A stretch of DNA of 64,000 nucleotides. Source: Dinoroseobacter sp013215265 (lineage in GTDB: Bacteria > Pseudomonadota > Alphaproteobacteria > Rhodobacterales > Rhodobacteraceae). The stretch is from positions 1,984,001-2,048,000 of the forward strand of contig OY829366.1 of NCBI GenBank assembly GCA_963691755.1, given 5' to 3'. Made by a program: the position numbers and the translations under genes. Each line of letters starts with the position of its first letter. Within the stretch, counting starts at the first letter, position 1. Shown in pieces: positions 27,486 through 35,136 of this stretch. Below the pieces are notes generated by a model, which did no database searches, had not been told where the DNA came from, and worked only from the letters and a program-made list of their open reading frames with translations.

Positions 27486-28507
27486 CCGGAGTGCTGGACG
27501 TTCTTAAAACGGGTCCCTCAGTGACGGTGCAGGACATGGGCCGGATAGGTCAGCTTGGCCAGGGCGTGGGGCAGGGTGGCGCTGCCGACAAGCTTGCTTT
27601 GGCGGAAGGTGCCGCACTTTTGGGCCAGGACATCGGATGCGCATGTCTGGAAATGGCTGCCTTGGGGGGCACGTTTCGAGCTACACGTGATCTTCGTATT
27701 GCGCTGACAGGCGCGCCGATGAGCGTTGAGCGAGAGGGTGAGACGCTGCGTTGGAATGCGGCGCATCTTCTGAAGGCAGGTCAGGTCTTATCCATCGGAA
27801 GCGTGCGGTCGGGTGTCTATGGGTACCTGCATGTTGGGGGCGGGCTAGAGAATGCGCCAGTGCTCGGCTCGAGATCAGCGCATCTGCTTGCTAGATTGGG
27901 GCGTGTGGTCCAGCCCGGCGATCAATTGCCGCTGGGGACTGATCCGAGCGCGCGGGTCGGTGTTACACTGGAGGTGGCGGACCGAACCAAAGGGGGCAAT
28001 TTCCGCGTGGTCGAAACCCCGCAAACAATACTGTTTGATCCAGACACACGCCAACGGTTCTTCGCAACGAGCTTTAAGCGGGATGCGCGTGCCAATCGGA
28101 TGGGGGTCCGTGTAGATTGCGGAGAAGCCGCAGGGTTTTCTGCATCTGGTCAGTTGAGCCTCGTGTCAGATTTTGCGTTTCCGGGAGACATCCAAATGAC
28201 GGGCAACGGGGATCCGGCTGTTTTGCTTGTAGAAGCCCAAACCACAGCCGGATACCCGCGTATCGGCACCGTAATCCCTTGCGATCTGCCACGGATCGCG
28301 CAGGCAAATCTTAGCGCGCCTATTATCTTTGAGCTTGTGGATCGAGAGACAGCGCTGGGGCTTCAGCGTAAAGCGGATGCTGAAATGGCAGCTTTGGCTT
28401 CGCGTGTTGTTCCATTGGTACGAGATCCGCGGGACATCCCTGACTTGTTGAGTTACCAGCTGATTGACGGGGTCATATCGGCCCATAAAGAACCGGAGGC
28501 ACCCTGA
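27482..28507 (+). CDS. pxpC: 5-oxoprolinase subunit C (KipA / biotin-dependent carboxyltransferase-like)
   Basis: 341 aa. The opening VTVQDMGRIGQLGQGVGQGGAAD-like segment and GDIQMTGNGDPAVLLVEAQTT are characteristic of the KipA/PxpC family. It works with PxpB and PxpA to open the 5-oxoproline ring. The frame joins pxpB by a 4-base overlap and pxpA by a TGATG overlap, so the three are translationally coupled. Confidence 0.92.
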   Translation: MTGVLDVLKTGPSVTVQDMGRIGQLGQGVGQGGAADKLALAEGAALLGQDIGCACLEMAALGGTFRATRDLRIALTGAPMSVEREGETLRWNAAHLLKAGQVLSIGSVRSGVYGYLHVGGGLENAPVLGSRSAHLLARLGRVVQPGDQLPLGTDPSARVGVTLEVADRTKGGNFRVVETPQTILFDPDTRQRFFATSFKRDARANRMGVRVDCGEAAGFSASGQLSLVSDFAFPGDIQMTGNGDPAVLLVEAQTTAGYPRIGTVIPCDLPRIAQANLSAPIIFELVDRETALGLQRKADAEMAALASRVVPLVRDPRDIPDLLSYQLIDGVISAHKEPEAP

Positions 28508-29265
28508 TGGCTACATCAGTTGATTTGAATGCAGACCTTGGCGAGGGCTATGGGCCTTGGGAGATGGGCGACGATACAGCGCTTATGGCGGTGATCACGT
28601 CTGCCAATGTGGCTTGTGGCGGACATGCGGGTGATCCGGACGTAATGGCGCGGGCAATGCAGATGGCAATCGACAATGGAGTCGGCATAGGGGCGCACCC
28701 TGGATTTGCTGATCGGCAAGGCTTCGGACGACGGCGCCTGCCCTTGAAGCGAACCGAGATTGTAAACCTGATCCGCTATCAGGTGGGGGCGGCCCAAGGC
28801 ATGGTCCGCGCGCTGGGCGCAGATTTGCATCACATCAAATTGCATGGCGCTTTGTCGAACATGTGTGCGGAAGACGCAGACCTTGCGCGTGATTGCTTTG
28901 CAGCGGCGCTCAGCGTGGCGCCTGAGGCGATTTTGATGGCGCAGTCTGCCACCGGTCTGGAAGAGGCCGCACGATCTCTCGATGCATCATGGGTGGGTGA
29001 GATCTTCGCGGATCGTGCCTACAATACCGACGGCACGCTTGTGAACCGAGCCGAACCTGGTGCGATCCTGCGCGATCCCGATGAGGTTGCAGCACGGGTG
29101 GTCGACATGGTGCAGCAACGCAGCGTCCCAACGATTGAGGGTACACGGCTTGATGTCGCGGTCGATACGATTTGCGTACATGGCGACACAGCCGAGGCGG
29201 TCGCGCTGGCGCGCGCAGTTCGGACAGGGCTGGAGGCTGCGGGGGTAACACTAAAGCGCTTCTAA
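28507..29265 (+). CDS. pxpA: 5-oxoprolinase subunit A (LamB/YcsF family)
   Basis: 252 aa. DLNADLGEGYGPW near the N-terminus, ANVACGGHAGDP (about residues 36-47) and VKLHGAL-type HHIKLHGALSN are the family's signature. Third member of the PxpABC complex. The order here is B-C-A. A hairpin at 29264-29290 follows. Confidence 0.93.
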   Translation: MATSVDLNADLGEGYGPWEMGDDTALMAVITSANVACGGHAGDPDVMARAMQMAIDNGVGIGAHPGFADRQGFGRRRLPLKRTEIVNLIRYQVGAAQGMVRALGADLHHIKLHGALSNMCAEDADLARDCFAAALSVAPEAILMAQSATGLEEAARSLDASWVGEIFADRAYNTDGTLVNRAEPGAILRDPDEVAARVVDMVQQRSVPTIEGTRLDVAVDTICVHGDTAEAVALARAVRTGLEAAGVTLKRF

Positions 29266-29290
29266 CCGCGCAAGGTGCTTGCTAGCGGTT
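29264..29290. terminator. Hairpin between convergent pxpA and the repeat protein
   Basis: AACCGC-GCAAG / CTTGC-TA-GCGGTT forms an eleven-pair stem with a two-base bulge and a GTG loop. It spans both stop codons of the converging genes. There is no T-run on either side, so it is at best an atypical, bidirectional terminator or a transcript-end stabiliser. Confidence 0.45.
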
Positions 29291-29611
29291 ACTGTCAATC
29301 CATTTCGACATGAGGGTTTTGTCGCGAAAGCACTCCGGCGGGACCTGACGCCGTTTCAACCGGGCTATGCGCTCGGCAAAAGCCACTTGCTTCGACGATG
29401 GATAATTCGAGAACTGCGTGCGGGGTAGCGGAGTATGATGCTGATCGATCCATTCTGAAAGCCGCTTGCGGTCTGTCCACAATTCTGCTGGCAAATCCGC
29501 CTTGGTCCTAGACGCGATTTGTTGGGCAAAGCGCAGTTGTTTCTGGGTTGCGGGCAGCGTGGTCGGTTTGGCTTTTGGTTCGGCAGTATTGTCGAAGAGC
29601 GAGGCTTGCAT
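29282..29611 (-). CDS. Small protein with two tandem copies of a ~37-residue motif
   Basis: 109 aa, not assignable to a named function. Residues about 23-59 (TQKQLRFAQQIASRTKADLP...LSEWID) and about 70-106 (SSKQVAFAERIARLKRRQVP...MSKWID) are an internal duplication: K-Q-x-x-F-A-x-x-I-A, a basic patch, P-x-x, then a short helix ending in W-I-D. Similar KQ...FA..IA motifs occur at the C-termini of some DNA topoisomerases and conjugation proteins, so nucleic-acid binding is a guess. No signal peptide. GGAG eight bases before the ATG supports expression. Confidence 0.7.
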   Translation of the reverse strand: MQASLFDNTAEPKAKPTTLPATQKQLRFAQQIASRTKADLPAELWTDRKRLSEWIDQHHTPLPRTQFSNYPSSKQVAFAERIARLKRRQVPPECFRDKTLMSKWIDSNR

Positions 29612-29701
29612 CTCTAAGGCTCCTTTCTTGCTCTATGCATATAGAACAAAAATAGAACAAATTCAACCTTTCGCCCTGATCAGGTTATAGAAAACACTTT
29701 A

Positions 29702-31747
29702 TCAAAGGGTCCTAACAAGCCGTAACGCATCATAAATTGCGGCATGTGTATTCCGGGCCGACACTGCATCCCCAATGCGGAAAAGTTGAAACGCCCCCTC
29801 AGGGTTTGTCCCGATTTCTTGTGGTCGACTTTCGGTCAGTGCGTCGTAGTCAACCGCACCAAGGTTCAGACTTTGGGGGCGCAATGCGTGGTAGAGATCA
29901 TCATTTGGTAGCGTCCCATAATTGACCACGACCTGATCATATTGCGCCTCGTGGGTGTGGTCTGAATAGTCAGTCCCAATCGTTGCGGTCAGCTTGTTGC
30001 CATCGCGTGCGACGTTCATCAGGCGACGGGTAACAGTAAAAGTCACGTCTTTGTCCTGGAGCGAACGCATATAAGGCACGAGGTTCATGCCCATGATGTC
30101 TGGGGAGAAGGTACGATCCGGGGTCATGACCTCTACGGATGATCCAGCCTGAGCGGCAAACTCGGCGGCCTGCAAGGCGGGATGGTCGCCGGTTTCATCA
30201 TAGATCAGAACCGTCTCTGCGGGTTTTACGTCCCCGGAAATCAGGTCCCATGCCGACACGACGTGCTCGGCATCCTTGCCTGTTTCAAACAGTTCGAGAT
30301 TTGGCAGCCCCCCGGTCGCAATAATCACAATGTCTGGTGCGAGCGTGATGATGTCTTCGGGCTCAGCCCAGGTATTGAAATGGAACGTCACATCCCGGGC
30401 AGTGCATTGTTCCATGCGCCAGTCGATGATCCCGATCATCTCGCGCCGGCGATGTGATTGGGCCGTCAGACGTATCTGACCGCCGGGATCAGGTTGCGCC
30501 TCAAAAACCACCACGTCATGGCCGCGTTCTACCGCGACGCGTGCAGCCTCTAGCCCAGCCGGCCCAGCCCCTATGACGACGACCCGCTTGGAGGCTTCGG
30601 CCGGTACAATCTCGTGGGGTTGACTGAGCTCGCGTCCTGTCGAGGGATTGTGGATGCACAAAGCCGCACCCGCACCATAAATCCGATCGAGGCAATACGT
30701 GGCTCCGACACAAGGGCGGATGTCATGCTCGCGCCCTTCGATGATTTTTTTCACAATGTGCGGGTCGGCCATGTGGGCACGTGTCATCCCGACCATGTCG
30801 AGAAGTCCGGCACTGACCGCGTGCCGGGCTGTCGCCACATCGGGAATGCGTGACGCATGAAAGGTTGGCATTCCGGTTGCCTCCCGCACGGCGCCCGCGA
30901 AATCGAGATGCGGTGCGCTTTTCATGCCTTGCACGGGGATGACGTCGGTCATGGCGGGATCGGTATGGATTCGCCCGCGGATGACATTGAAGAAATCAAG
31001 CTGGCCGGTCTCGGCGAGGATCCGGGCAATTCTTAGGCCGAGATCTGCATCGATCCCGCCTGCTTGGGCTTCGTCTGCCGTGAAGCGGAACCCCACCAGA
31101 AAATCTGGACCAACTCGGTCGCGTATCATTGACAGCATTTGCATCGGAAAGTGCATCCGGGTTGTCAGATCGGCATTGCCGTAGGGTCCATCAAGATCAT
31201 TGGTCAGGGGTGACCAGAACTGATCGGGCAGATGGCCGTAAACCTGAAGCTCTATCCCGTCCATACCGCCGATTTGCATGCGTTCTGCCGCATCCGCGTA
31301 GTCGCGCAAGACGCGTTCAATGTCCCAGTCTTCCATGCGCTTTGGAAACGATCTGTGTGCCGGCTCGCGGTGCTTGGAGGCTGAAAGAGTGGGCAACCAG
31401 TCGCCCGTCGCCCAGCCAGAGCGCCGTCCCATATGCGACAGCTGGATCATTGCCGCACATCCATGCGCGTGTAATTCGTCGGTTAAGGCGCGGATATACG
31501 GGACGATTTCGTCTTTATAAGCAAGAAGGTTTCCAAAGGCCGGTGGGCTGTCTTTGGAGACAACTGCAGACCCTGCCGTCATTGCCAGAGCGACACCCGC
31601 CTTTGCACGTTCGGCGTGATAGGCGCGGTAGCGCGCCCCTGGCATACCGTCATCGGAATAGGCGGGTTCGTGGCTGGTCGTCATGATCCGGTTGCGCAGC
31701 GTCAAGTGTTTGAGCTGGTAAGGCTGAAGCAGGGGATCGTTGGACAT
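29702..31747 (-). CDS. NADH:flavin oxidoreductase, old-yellow-enzyme/FAD fusion (N-methyl amino acid demethylase-like)
   Basis: 681 aa. Residues about 1-360 form an FMN-binding OYE-type TIM barrel (HAHGCAAMIQLSHMGRR; DGIELQVYGHLPDQFWSPL); about 385-681 form a FAD/NAD(P) domain with VVVIGAGPAGLEAA. This is the layout of trimethylamine dehydrogenase, 2,4-dienoyl-CoA reductase and dimethylglycine/N-methylproline demethylases. The linker has CVGATYC and a later CIHNP, i.e. C-x2-A-x2-C-x11-C, one cysteine short of the four-Cys [4Fe-4S] motif. ATG 31747 is chosen over TTG 31771. Location near putA and pxp genes makes a proline-betaine or methylated amino acid substrate plausible. Confidence 0.82.
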   Translation of the reverse strand: MSNDPLLQPYQLKHLTLRNRIMTTSHEPAYSDDGMPGARYRAYHAERAKAGVALAMTAGSAVVSKDSPPAFGNLLAYKDEIVPYIRALTDELHAHGCAAMIQLSHMGRRSGWATGDWLPTLSASKHREPAHRSFPKRMEDWDIERVLRDYADAAERMQIGGMDGIELQVYGHLPDQFWSPLTNDLDGPYGNADLTTRMHFPMQMLSMIRDRVGPDFLVGFRFTADEAQAGGIDADLGLRIARILAETGQLDFFNVIRGRIHTDPAMTDVIPVQGMKSAPHLDFAGAVREATGMPTFHASRIPDVATARHAVSAGLLDMVGMTRAHMADPHIVKKIIEGREHDIRPCVGATYCLDRIYGAGAALCIHNPSTGRELSQPHEIVPAEASKRVVVIGAGPAGLEAARVAVERGHDVVVFEAQPDPGGQIRLTAQSHRRREMIGIIDWRMEQCTARDVTFHFNTWAEPEDIITLAPDIVIIATGGLPNLELFETGKDAEHVVSAWDLISGDVKPAETVLIYDETGDHPALQAAEFAAQAGSSVEVMTPDRTFSPDIMGMNLVPYMRSLQDKDVTFTVTRRLMNVARDGNKLTATIGTDYSDHTHEAQYDQVVVNYGTLPNDDLYHALRPQSLNLGAVDYDALTESRPQEIGTNPEGAFQLFRIGDAVSARNTHAAIYDALRLVRTL

Positions 31748-31928
31748 GGTCGGCTCGCGCGTTGAAGACAAAGTGCATCTTCACTGAACGCGAGAGTTGG
31801 GTTCAGAGCAAGAGTTGAAGATGTTTCGCGCCTGGCTTCGCCTTGGATCAGGAGCCAAAGTCTTCGGTAGACTTAACCCCCCGATGAGAGGTGGCACTAA
31901 AGATCTTGGTTCGCGACGATCACACGCT

Positions 31929-32375
31929 TCACGCCCTGCGCCAGATACTGAGCGCGAACAGGACAACGCCGGCAATCATGAAGGGCAGGTTAATCAAGCT
32001 TCCCGGTGCAGTTCCTGCGGTTTCAATCGTTTTATTTGCGCCAACCCAAAGTCGCATCGCGTATTCGAGCGTAAATAGCAGATAAAGGAACGGAATAAGT
32101 GCGCGATACCGAACAGCCGCGAGAAGATATATCAGACCGATGATAAGCTGGGATAATCCCCAGAGAGCGAAAATTCCGACCACCGTGTCGGCAGCGTTTA
32201 CAGGGTAGGTATCGAGAGGGATCGACGCGATACTTTGCGCACCGCCATCTTCTGCAAACAGATGATGCTGGCTGCGCCACAGGGTCAGAGCCGTCAGAGC
32301 GTAAAAGACGTAAAGTGCGATCTTGTGGCCGGGGAACTGGTTGTCAAATGACGTTGGGAAGATGCGATTTATCAA
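31929..32375 (-). CDS. Conserved small membrane protein of unknown function
   Basis: 148 aa with four predicted transmembrane helices. It begins LINRIFP...DNQFPGHKIALYVF, a pattern I recall from uncharacterised alphaproteobacterial membrane proteins. The TTG at 32375 has GGAG nine bases upstream and gives this natural N-terminus; another TTG at 32423 is in frame. No functional motif seen. It stands alone between the flavin oxidoreductase and tRNA-Asn. Confidence 0.65.
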   Translation of the reverse strand: MINRIFPTSFDNQFPGHKIALYVFYALTALTLWRSQHHLFAEDGGAQSIASIPLDTYPVNAADTVVGIFALWGLSQLIIGLIYLLAAVRYRALIPFLYLLFTLEYAMRLWVGANKTIETAGTAPGSLINLPFMIAGVVLFALSIWRRA

Positions 32376-32592
32376 TTTGAAATGCTCCGATTGGGTTCCG
32401 GCTAAAGCGGTACAGATGTCCAATTATTTTGTCTGCTTCATCTGAGCCAAAACAAACGAAATTCAGTGAATGAAGTCTTCATAACTCCACCGCGATCAAA
32501 GTGTAGTACGGAATACGAAGTCGGCTTCTGCTCACGAACCATTTCTTGGCCGTGAAAAAAGCCAAATGAAGGGCTACGTGGAAAAGGTAAAA

Positions 32593-32667
32593 TGGCTCCG
32601 GCGGTAGGGATCGAACCTACGACCAATTGATTAACAGTCAACTGCTCTACCGCTGAGCTACGCCGGA
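32593..32667 (-). tRNA. tRNA-Asn (GTT)
   Basis: Full cloverleaf on the minus strand: acceptor TCCGGCG pairs with CGCCGGA, D-loop AGCTCAGCGGTAGAGC, anticodon loop CTGTTAA with GTT, T-arm GGTTCGATCC, and an encoded CCA. 75 bases. Confidence 0.97.
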
Positions 32668-32737
32668 CCAATGGCGAGCGATTTAGCAAGAGGTGTAAGA
32701 GGTGTCCAGTGCCGAAAACGCAAAAATCATTGTTTGC

Positions 32738-33673
32738 CTAAATTAACCTAAAGATCGAAGTCTCGCACAGAACGTCATCATGCGTCGCTTCAGATTGCGC
32801 TTTCATTTCAATAAGGTGCGCTAAGACGTTACGCGCGGCGGCCGGCAATAGCCTCGGATCAACCTCTGTATAAATTCTGCTGGCAAGGTCATGTGCGCTT
32901 CCCGGCGCGTCCCTTAAAGCGGCCAAAATCTGAGAATGGCGCGTTTGCCGATGTGTGCGCAACTCAGCGACGCGATCAAGAGGCGCGCGTACCGGATCGC
33001 CATGCCCCGGATAGTAAATCTTGTTCACAGGATGTGCCTCGAGCCGGTCTAGCGATCTAAAAAACGCGCCTAAATCCCCGTCTGGAGGGGAGACCAAAGA
33101 GGTTGCCCAGTCCATCACAAGGTCCGCAGTAAACATGGACCCCGTCTGAAGTTCTGCAAAGCACAGGTGATTGCCCATATGACCGGGGGACCAGATGGTT
33201 TCCAGCTGCCATTCCTGCGTCTCGACGATCTCACCGTCTGCAAGCTGCTGATCTGGCATGAAATTATGATCGACGCCTTCGCTGCCACCGACCAGTCCGG
33301 TTTCGGACAAGGCCTGCATGTCTGCGGAACGACCGGCCTTTGCATCCCCATATGCCAGCACTGGGGCATTCACGCGTCCTGCAAATTCTGCGGCTCCTGC
33401 GGAGTGATCCAGATGCGCATGGGTCACGAAAACATGCGTAATACGTGCATCCGGCGCGAGTTGGCGGAGAATTTTTTCGAAATGAGTGCTATCGGATGGA
33501 CCTGGATCAATAACGGCGACCTCGTTTGTACCAAGCAAGTAGGTGTTCGTGCCCCAATAGGTCATGGGGGAAGGGTTTGGCGCAACAACGCGTTTAAGGT
33601 CGCCGCGCAGCGAGGTTACGCTCTCTGGCTGAGAATGTGCCAAATTCGCTTTCCCCTTTTTTGTGGCGCGCAT
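32738..33673 (-). CDS. MBL-fold metallo-hydrolase (LACTB2-like)
   Basis: About 311 aa from ATG 33673. The zinc motif THAHLDH gives H85, H87, D89 and H90; further ligands are the H of GHMGNHLCF and of YYPGHGDPV. A C-terminal winged-helix-like segment (SRIYTEVDPRLLPAAARNVLAHLIEM) is typical of the LACTB2/YcbL branch. Members include glyoxalase-II-like thioesterases and endoribonucleases; the substrate here is not known. It is divergent from the kinase gene with 11 bases between the two start codons. Confidence 0.86.
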   Translation of the reverse strand: MRATKKGKANLAHSQPESVTSLRGDLKRVVAPNPSPMTYWGTNTYLLGTNEVAVIDPGPSDSTHFEKILRQLAPDARITHVFVTHAHLDHSAGAAEFAGRVNAPVLAYGDAKAGRSADMQALSETGLVGGSEGVDHNFMPDQQLADGEIVETQEWQLETIWSPGHMGNHLCFAELQTGSMFTADLVMDWATSLVSPPDGDLGAFFRSLDRLEAHPVNKIYYPGHGDPVRAPLDRVAELRTHRQTRHSQILAALRDAPGSAHDLASRIYTEVDPRLLPAAARNVLAHLIEMKAQSEATHDDVLCETSIFRLI

Positions 33674-33684
33674 AGGGTTTGGTA

Positions 33685-34998
33685 ATGTTGTCCTGGCTAA
33701 AAGAGTCGCTTCCAAACCGCTTGTATACGCGCGCGGCCCTTATTCTTGTGGCCCCCGTTGTGGTTTTGACGCTTGCCGTGACGATTGCTTTCTTACAACG
33801 CCATTTTGAAGAGGTCACGCAACAGCTGACCCATGGTGTCGTTTTAGAGGCCCGCGTTTTGCAACAATTGGCCTCTGCCAATCCTCTGGGGTCTTCAGAA
33901 CAGCTGATGGATATGGCAGAGACCCTTGATATCATCGTAACGCGCGATCCTGATCCGCCTGCTCAGTCTGATCGCCCATTTTATGACATTTCCGGTCTGG
34001 TTGTGATTGCAACCCTGAGAGATGAGCTGCCGGAGTTTATTGCCATTGATCTGGCGTCTGAATTTCGACGGGTCACCATCTGGGTGGACAGCCCTGCAGG
34101 CCCTTTACGCCTGAACATGGATCGGGAACGTGTATCCGCCTCCAACCCACATCAGCTGGTGTTGATCACGCTGTTTGTCGGTGGCCTTATGTCATTGGTG
34201 TCGTATGTGTTTCTTCGAAATCAACTGCGACCAATCAAGCGGTTGTCTGCAGCAGCAGAAGCTTTCGGGAAGGGCAGGACGCTACCCTACAAACCTGCTG
34301 GAGCGTTGGAAGTTCGTGCAGCAGGCTTGGCATTTCTCGATATGCGCGACCGGATCGAGCGTCAGATCGAACAGAGGACTCTGATGCTGTCGGGCGTTAG
34401 CCACGATCTGCGCACACCTTTGACGCGGATGAAGCTGGAATTGTCTATGTTGGAGCCGGGTCCCGAGGTGGATGCGTTAGAACGGGACCTGACAGAAATG
34501 GAAGGCCTTTTAGAAGCATTCCTCGAATTTTCAAAAAGCGCGTCGCTTGAAGATATGGTCGAGCATGATGCTGTGAAAGTGGCTCGGGACGCCGTTAGTC
34601 GTGCTGTGCGCATGGGGCATACTGTGACGTTGGCAGGTGAACTACCGGAGCATGTGAATTTGCCAATGCGCCATCGGGCAGTTTCGCGATCGCTGGACAA
34701 CCTGATCGGGAATGCTGCGAGGTATGCGACACAAGCACGGGTCTCGGTCGAACTTATTGAAGAAGGTGTTGCCTTTGTTGTTGAGGATGACGGGCCGGGG
34801 ATACCTGTCGACCAACGCGATGAAGCGGCCAAGCCGTTTGCCCGACTTGATCGCGCGCGAAATCAGAATAAAGGAAGCGGTGTCGGGCTTGGGCTGGCAA
34901 TCGTGGCTGATATTGCGCGCAGCCATGGGGGCGCTCTGAAATTGCTGGATAGCGTGGAGCTGGGCGGGCTCAAGGCAGTTCTTGTTCTGCCGCGATAA
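33685..34998 (+). CDS. Orphan sensor histidine kinase (EnvZ-like)
   Basis: 437 aa. TM1 about residues 17-37, a periplasmic region of about 115 residues, TM2 about 155-175, a HAMP linker, the dimerisation box with phospho-acceptor H240 in SGVSHDLRTPLTRMK, N-box DNLIGNAARYA, and G-boxes VEDDGPGIP and GSGVGLGLAI. No response regulator gene is adjacent on either side. The ATG at 33685 is used; a TTG two codons earlier is also in frame. Confidence 0.88.
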   Translation: MLSWLKESLPNRLYTRAALILVAPVVVLTLAVTIAFLQRHFEEVTQQLTHGVVLEARVLQQLASANPLGSSEQLMDMAETLDIIVTRDPDPPAQSDRPFYDISGLVVIATLRDELPEFIAIDLASEFRRVTIWVDSPAGPLRLNMDRERVSASNPHQLVLITLFVGGLMSLVSYVFLRNQLRPIKRLSAAAEAFGKGRTLPYKPAGALEVRAAGLAFLDMRDRIERQIEQRTLMLSGVSHDLRTPLTRMKLELSMLEPGPEVDALERDLTEMEGLLEAFLEFSKSASLEDMVEHDAVKVARDAVSRAVRMGHTVTLAGELPEHVNLPMRHRAVSRSLDNLIGNAARYATQARVSVELIEEGVAFVVEDDGPGIPVDQRDEAAKPFARLDRARNQNKGSGVGLGLAIVADIARSHGGALKLLDSVELGGLKAVLVLPR

Positions 34999-35136
34999 GC
35001 AGGGCGGACAAGCGCTTCTGCCACCAAACTATGCCAAAGCCATGAAACGAAGCACTAAAATCAGGTTCAATTTGGCCATTAAGGTGTGGCGGCTCCTAAA
35101 CAAACCGTGCAATGTAGAGGCAATGGGAGGGGTGGC

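Noticed and set aside
31797..32078. 93-codon plus-strand frame near the small membrane protein gene
   Set aside because: Mostly antisense to the four-helix membrane protein gene; composition does not look coding.
32438..32689. 83-codon frame on the minus strand
   Set aside because: It runs through tRNA-Asn; the SSAVEQLTVNQLVVGSIPT-type peptide is a well-known translation artefact of tRNA genes.
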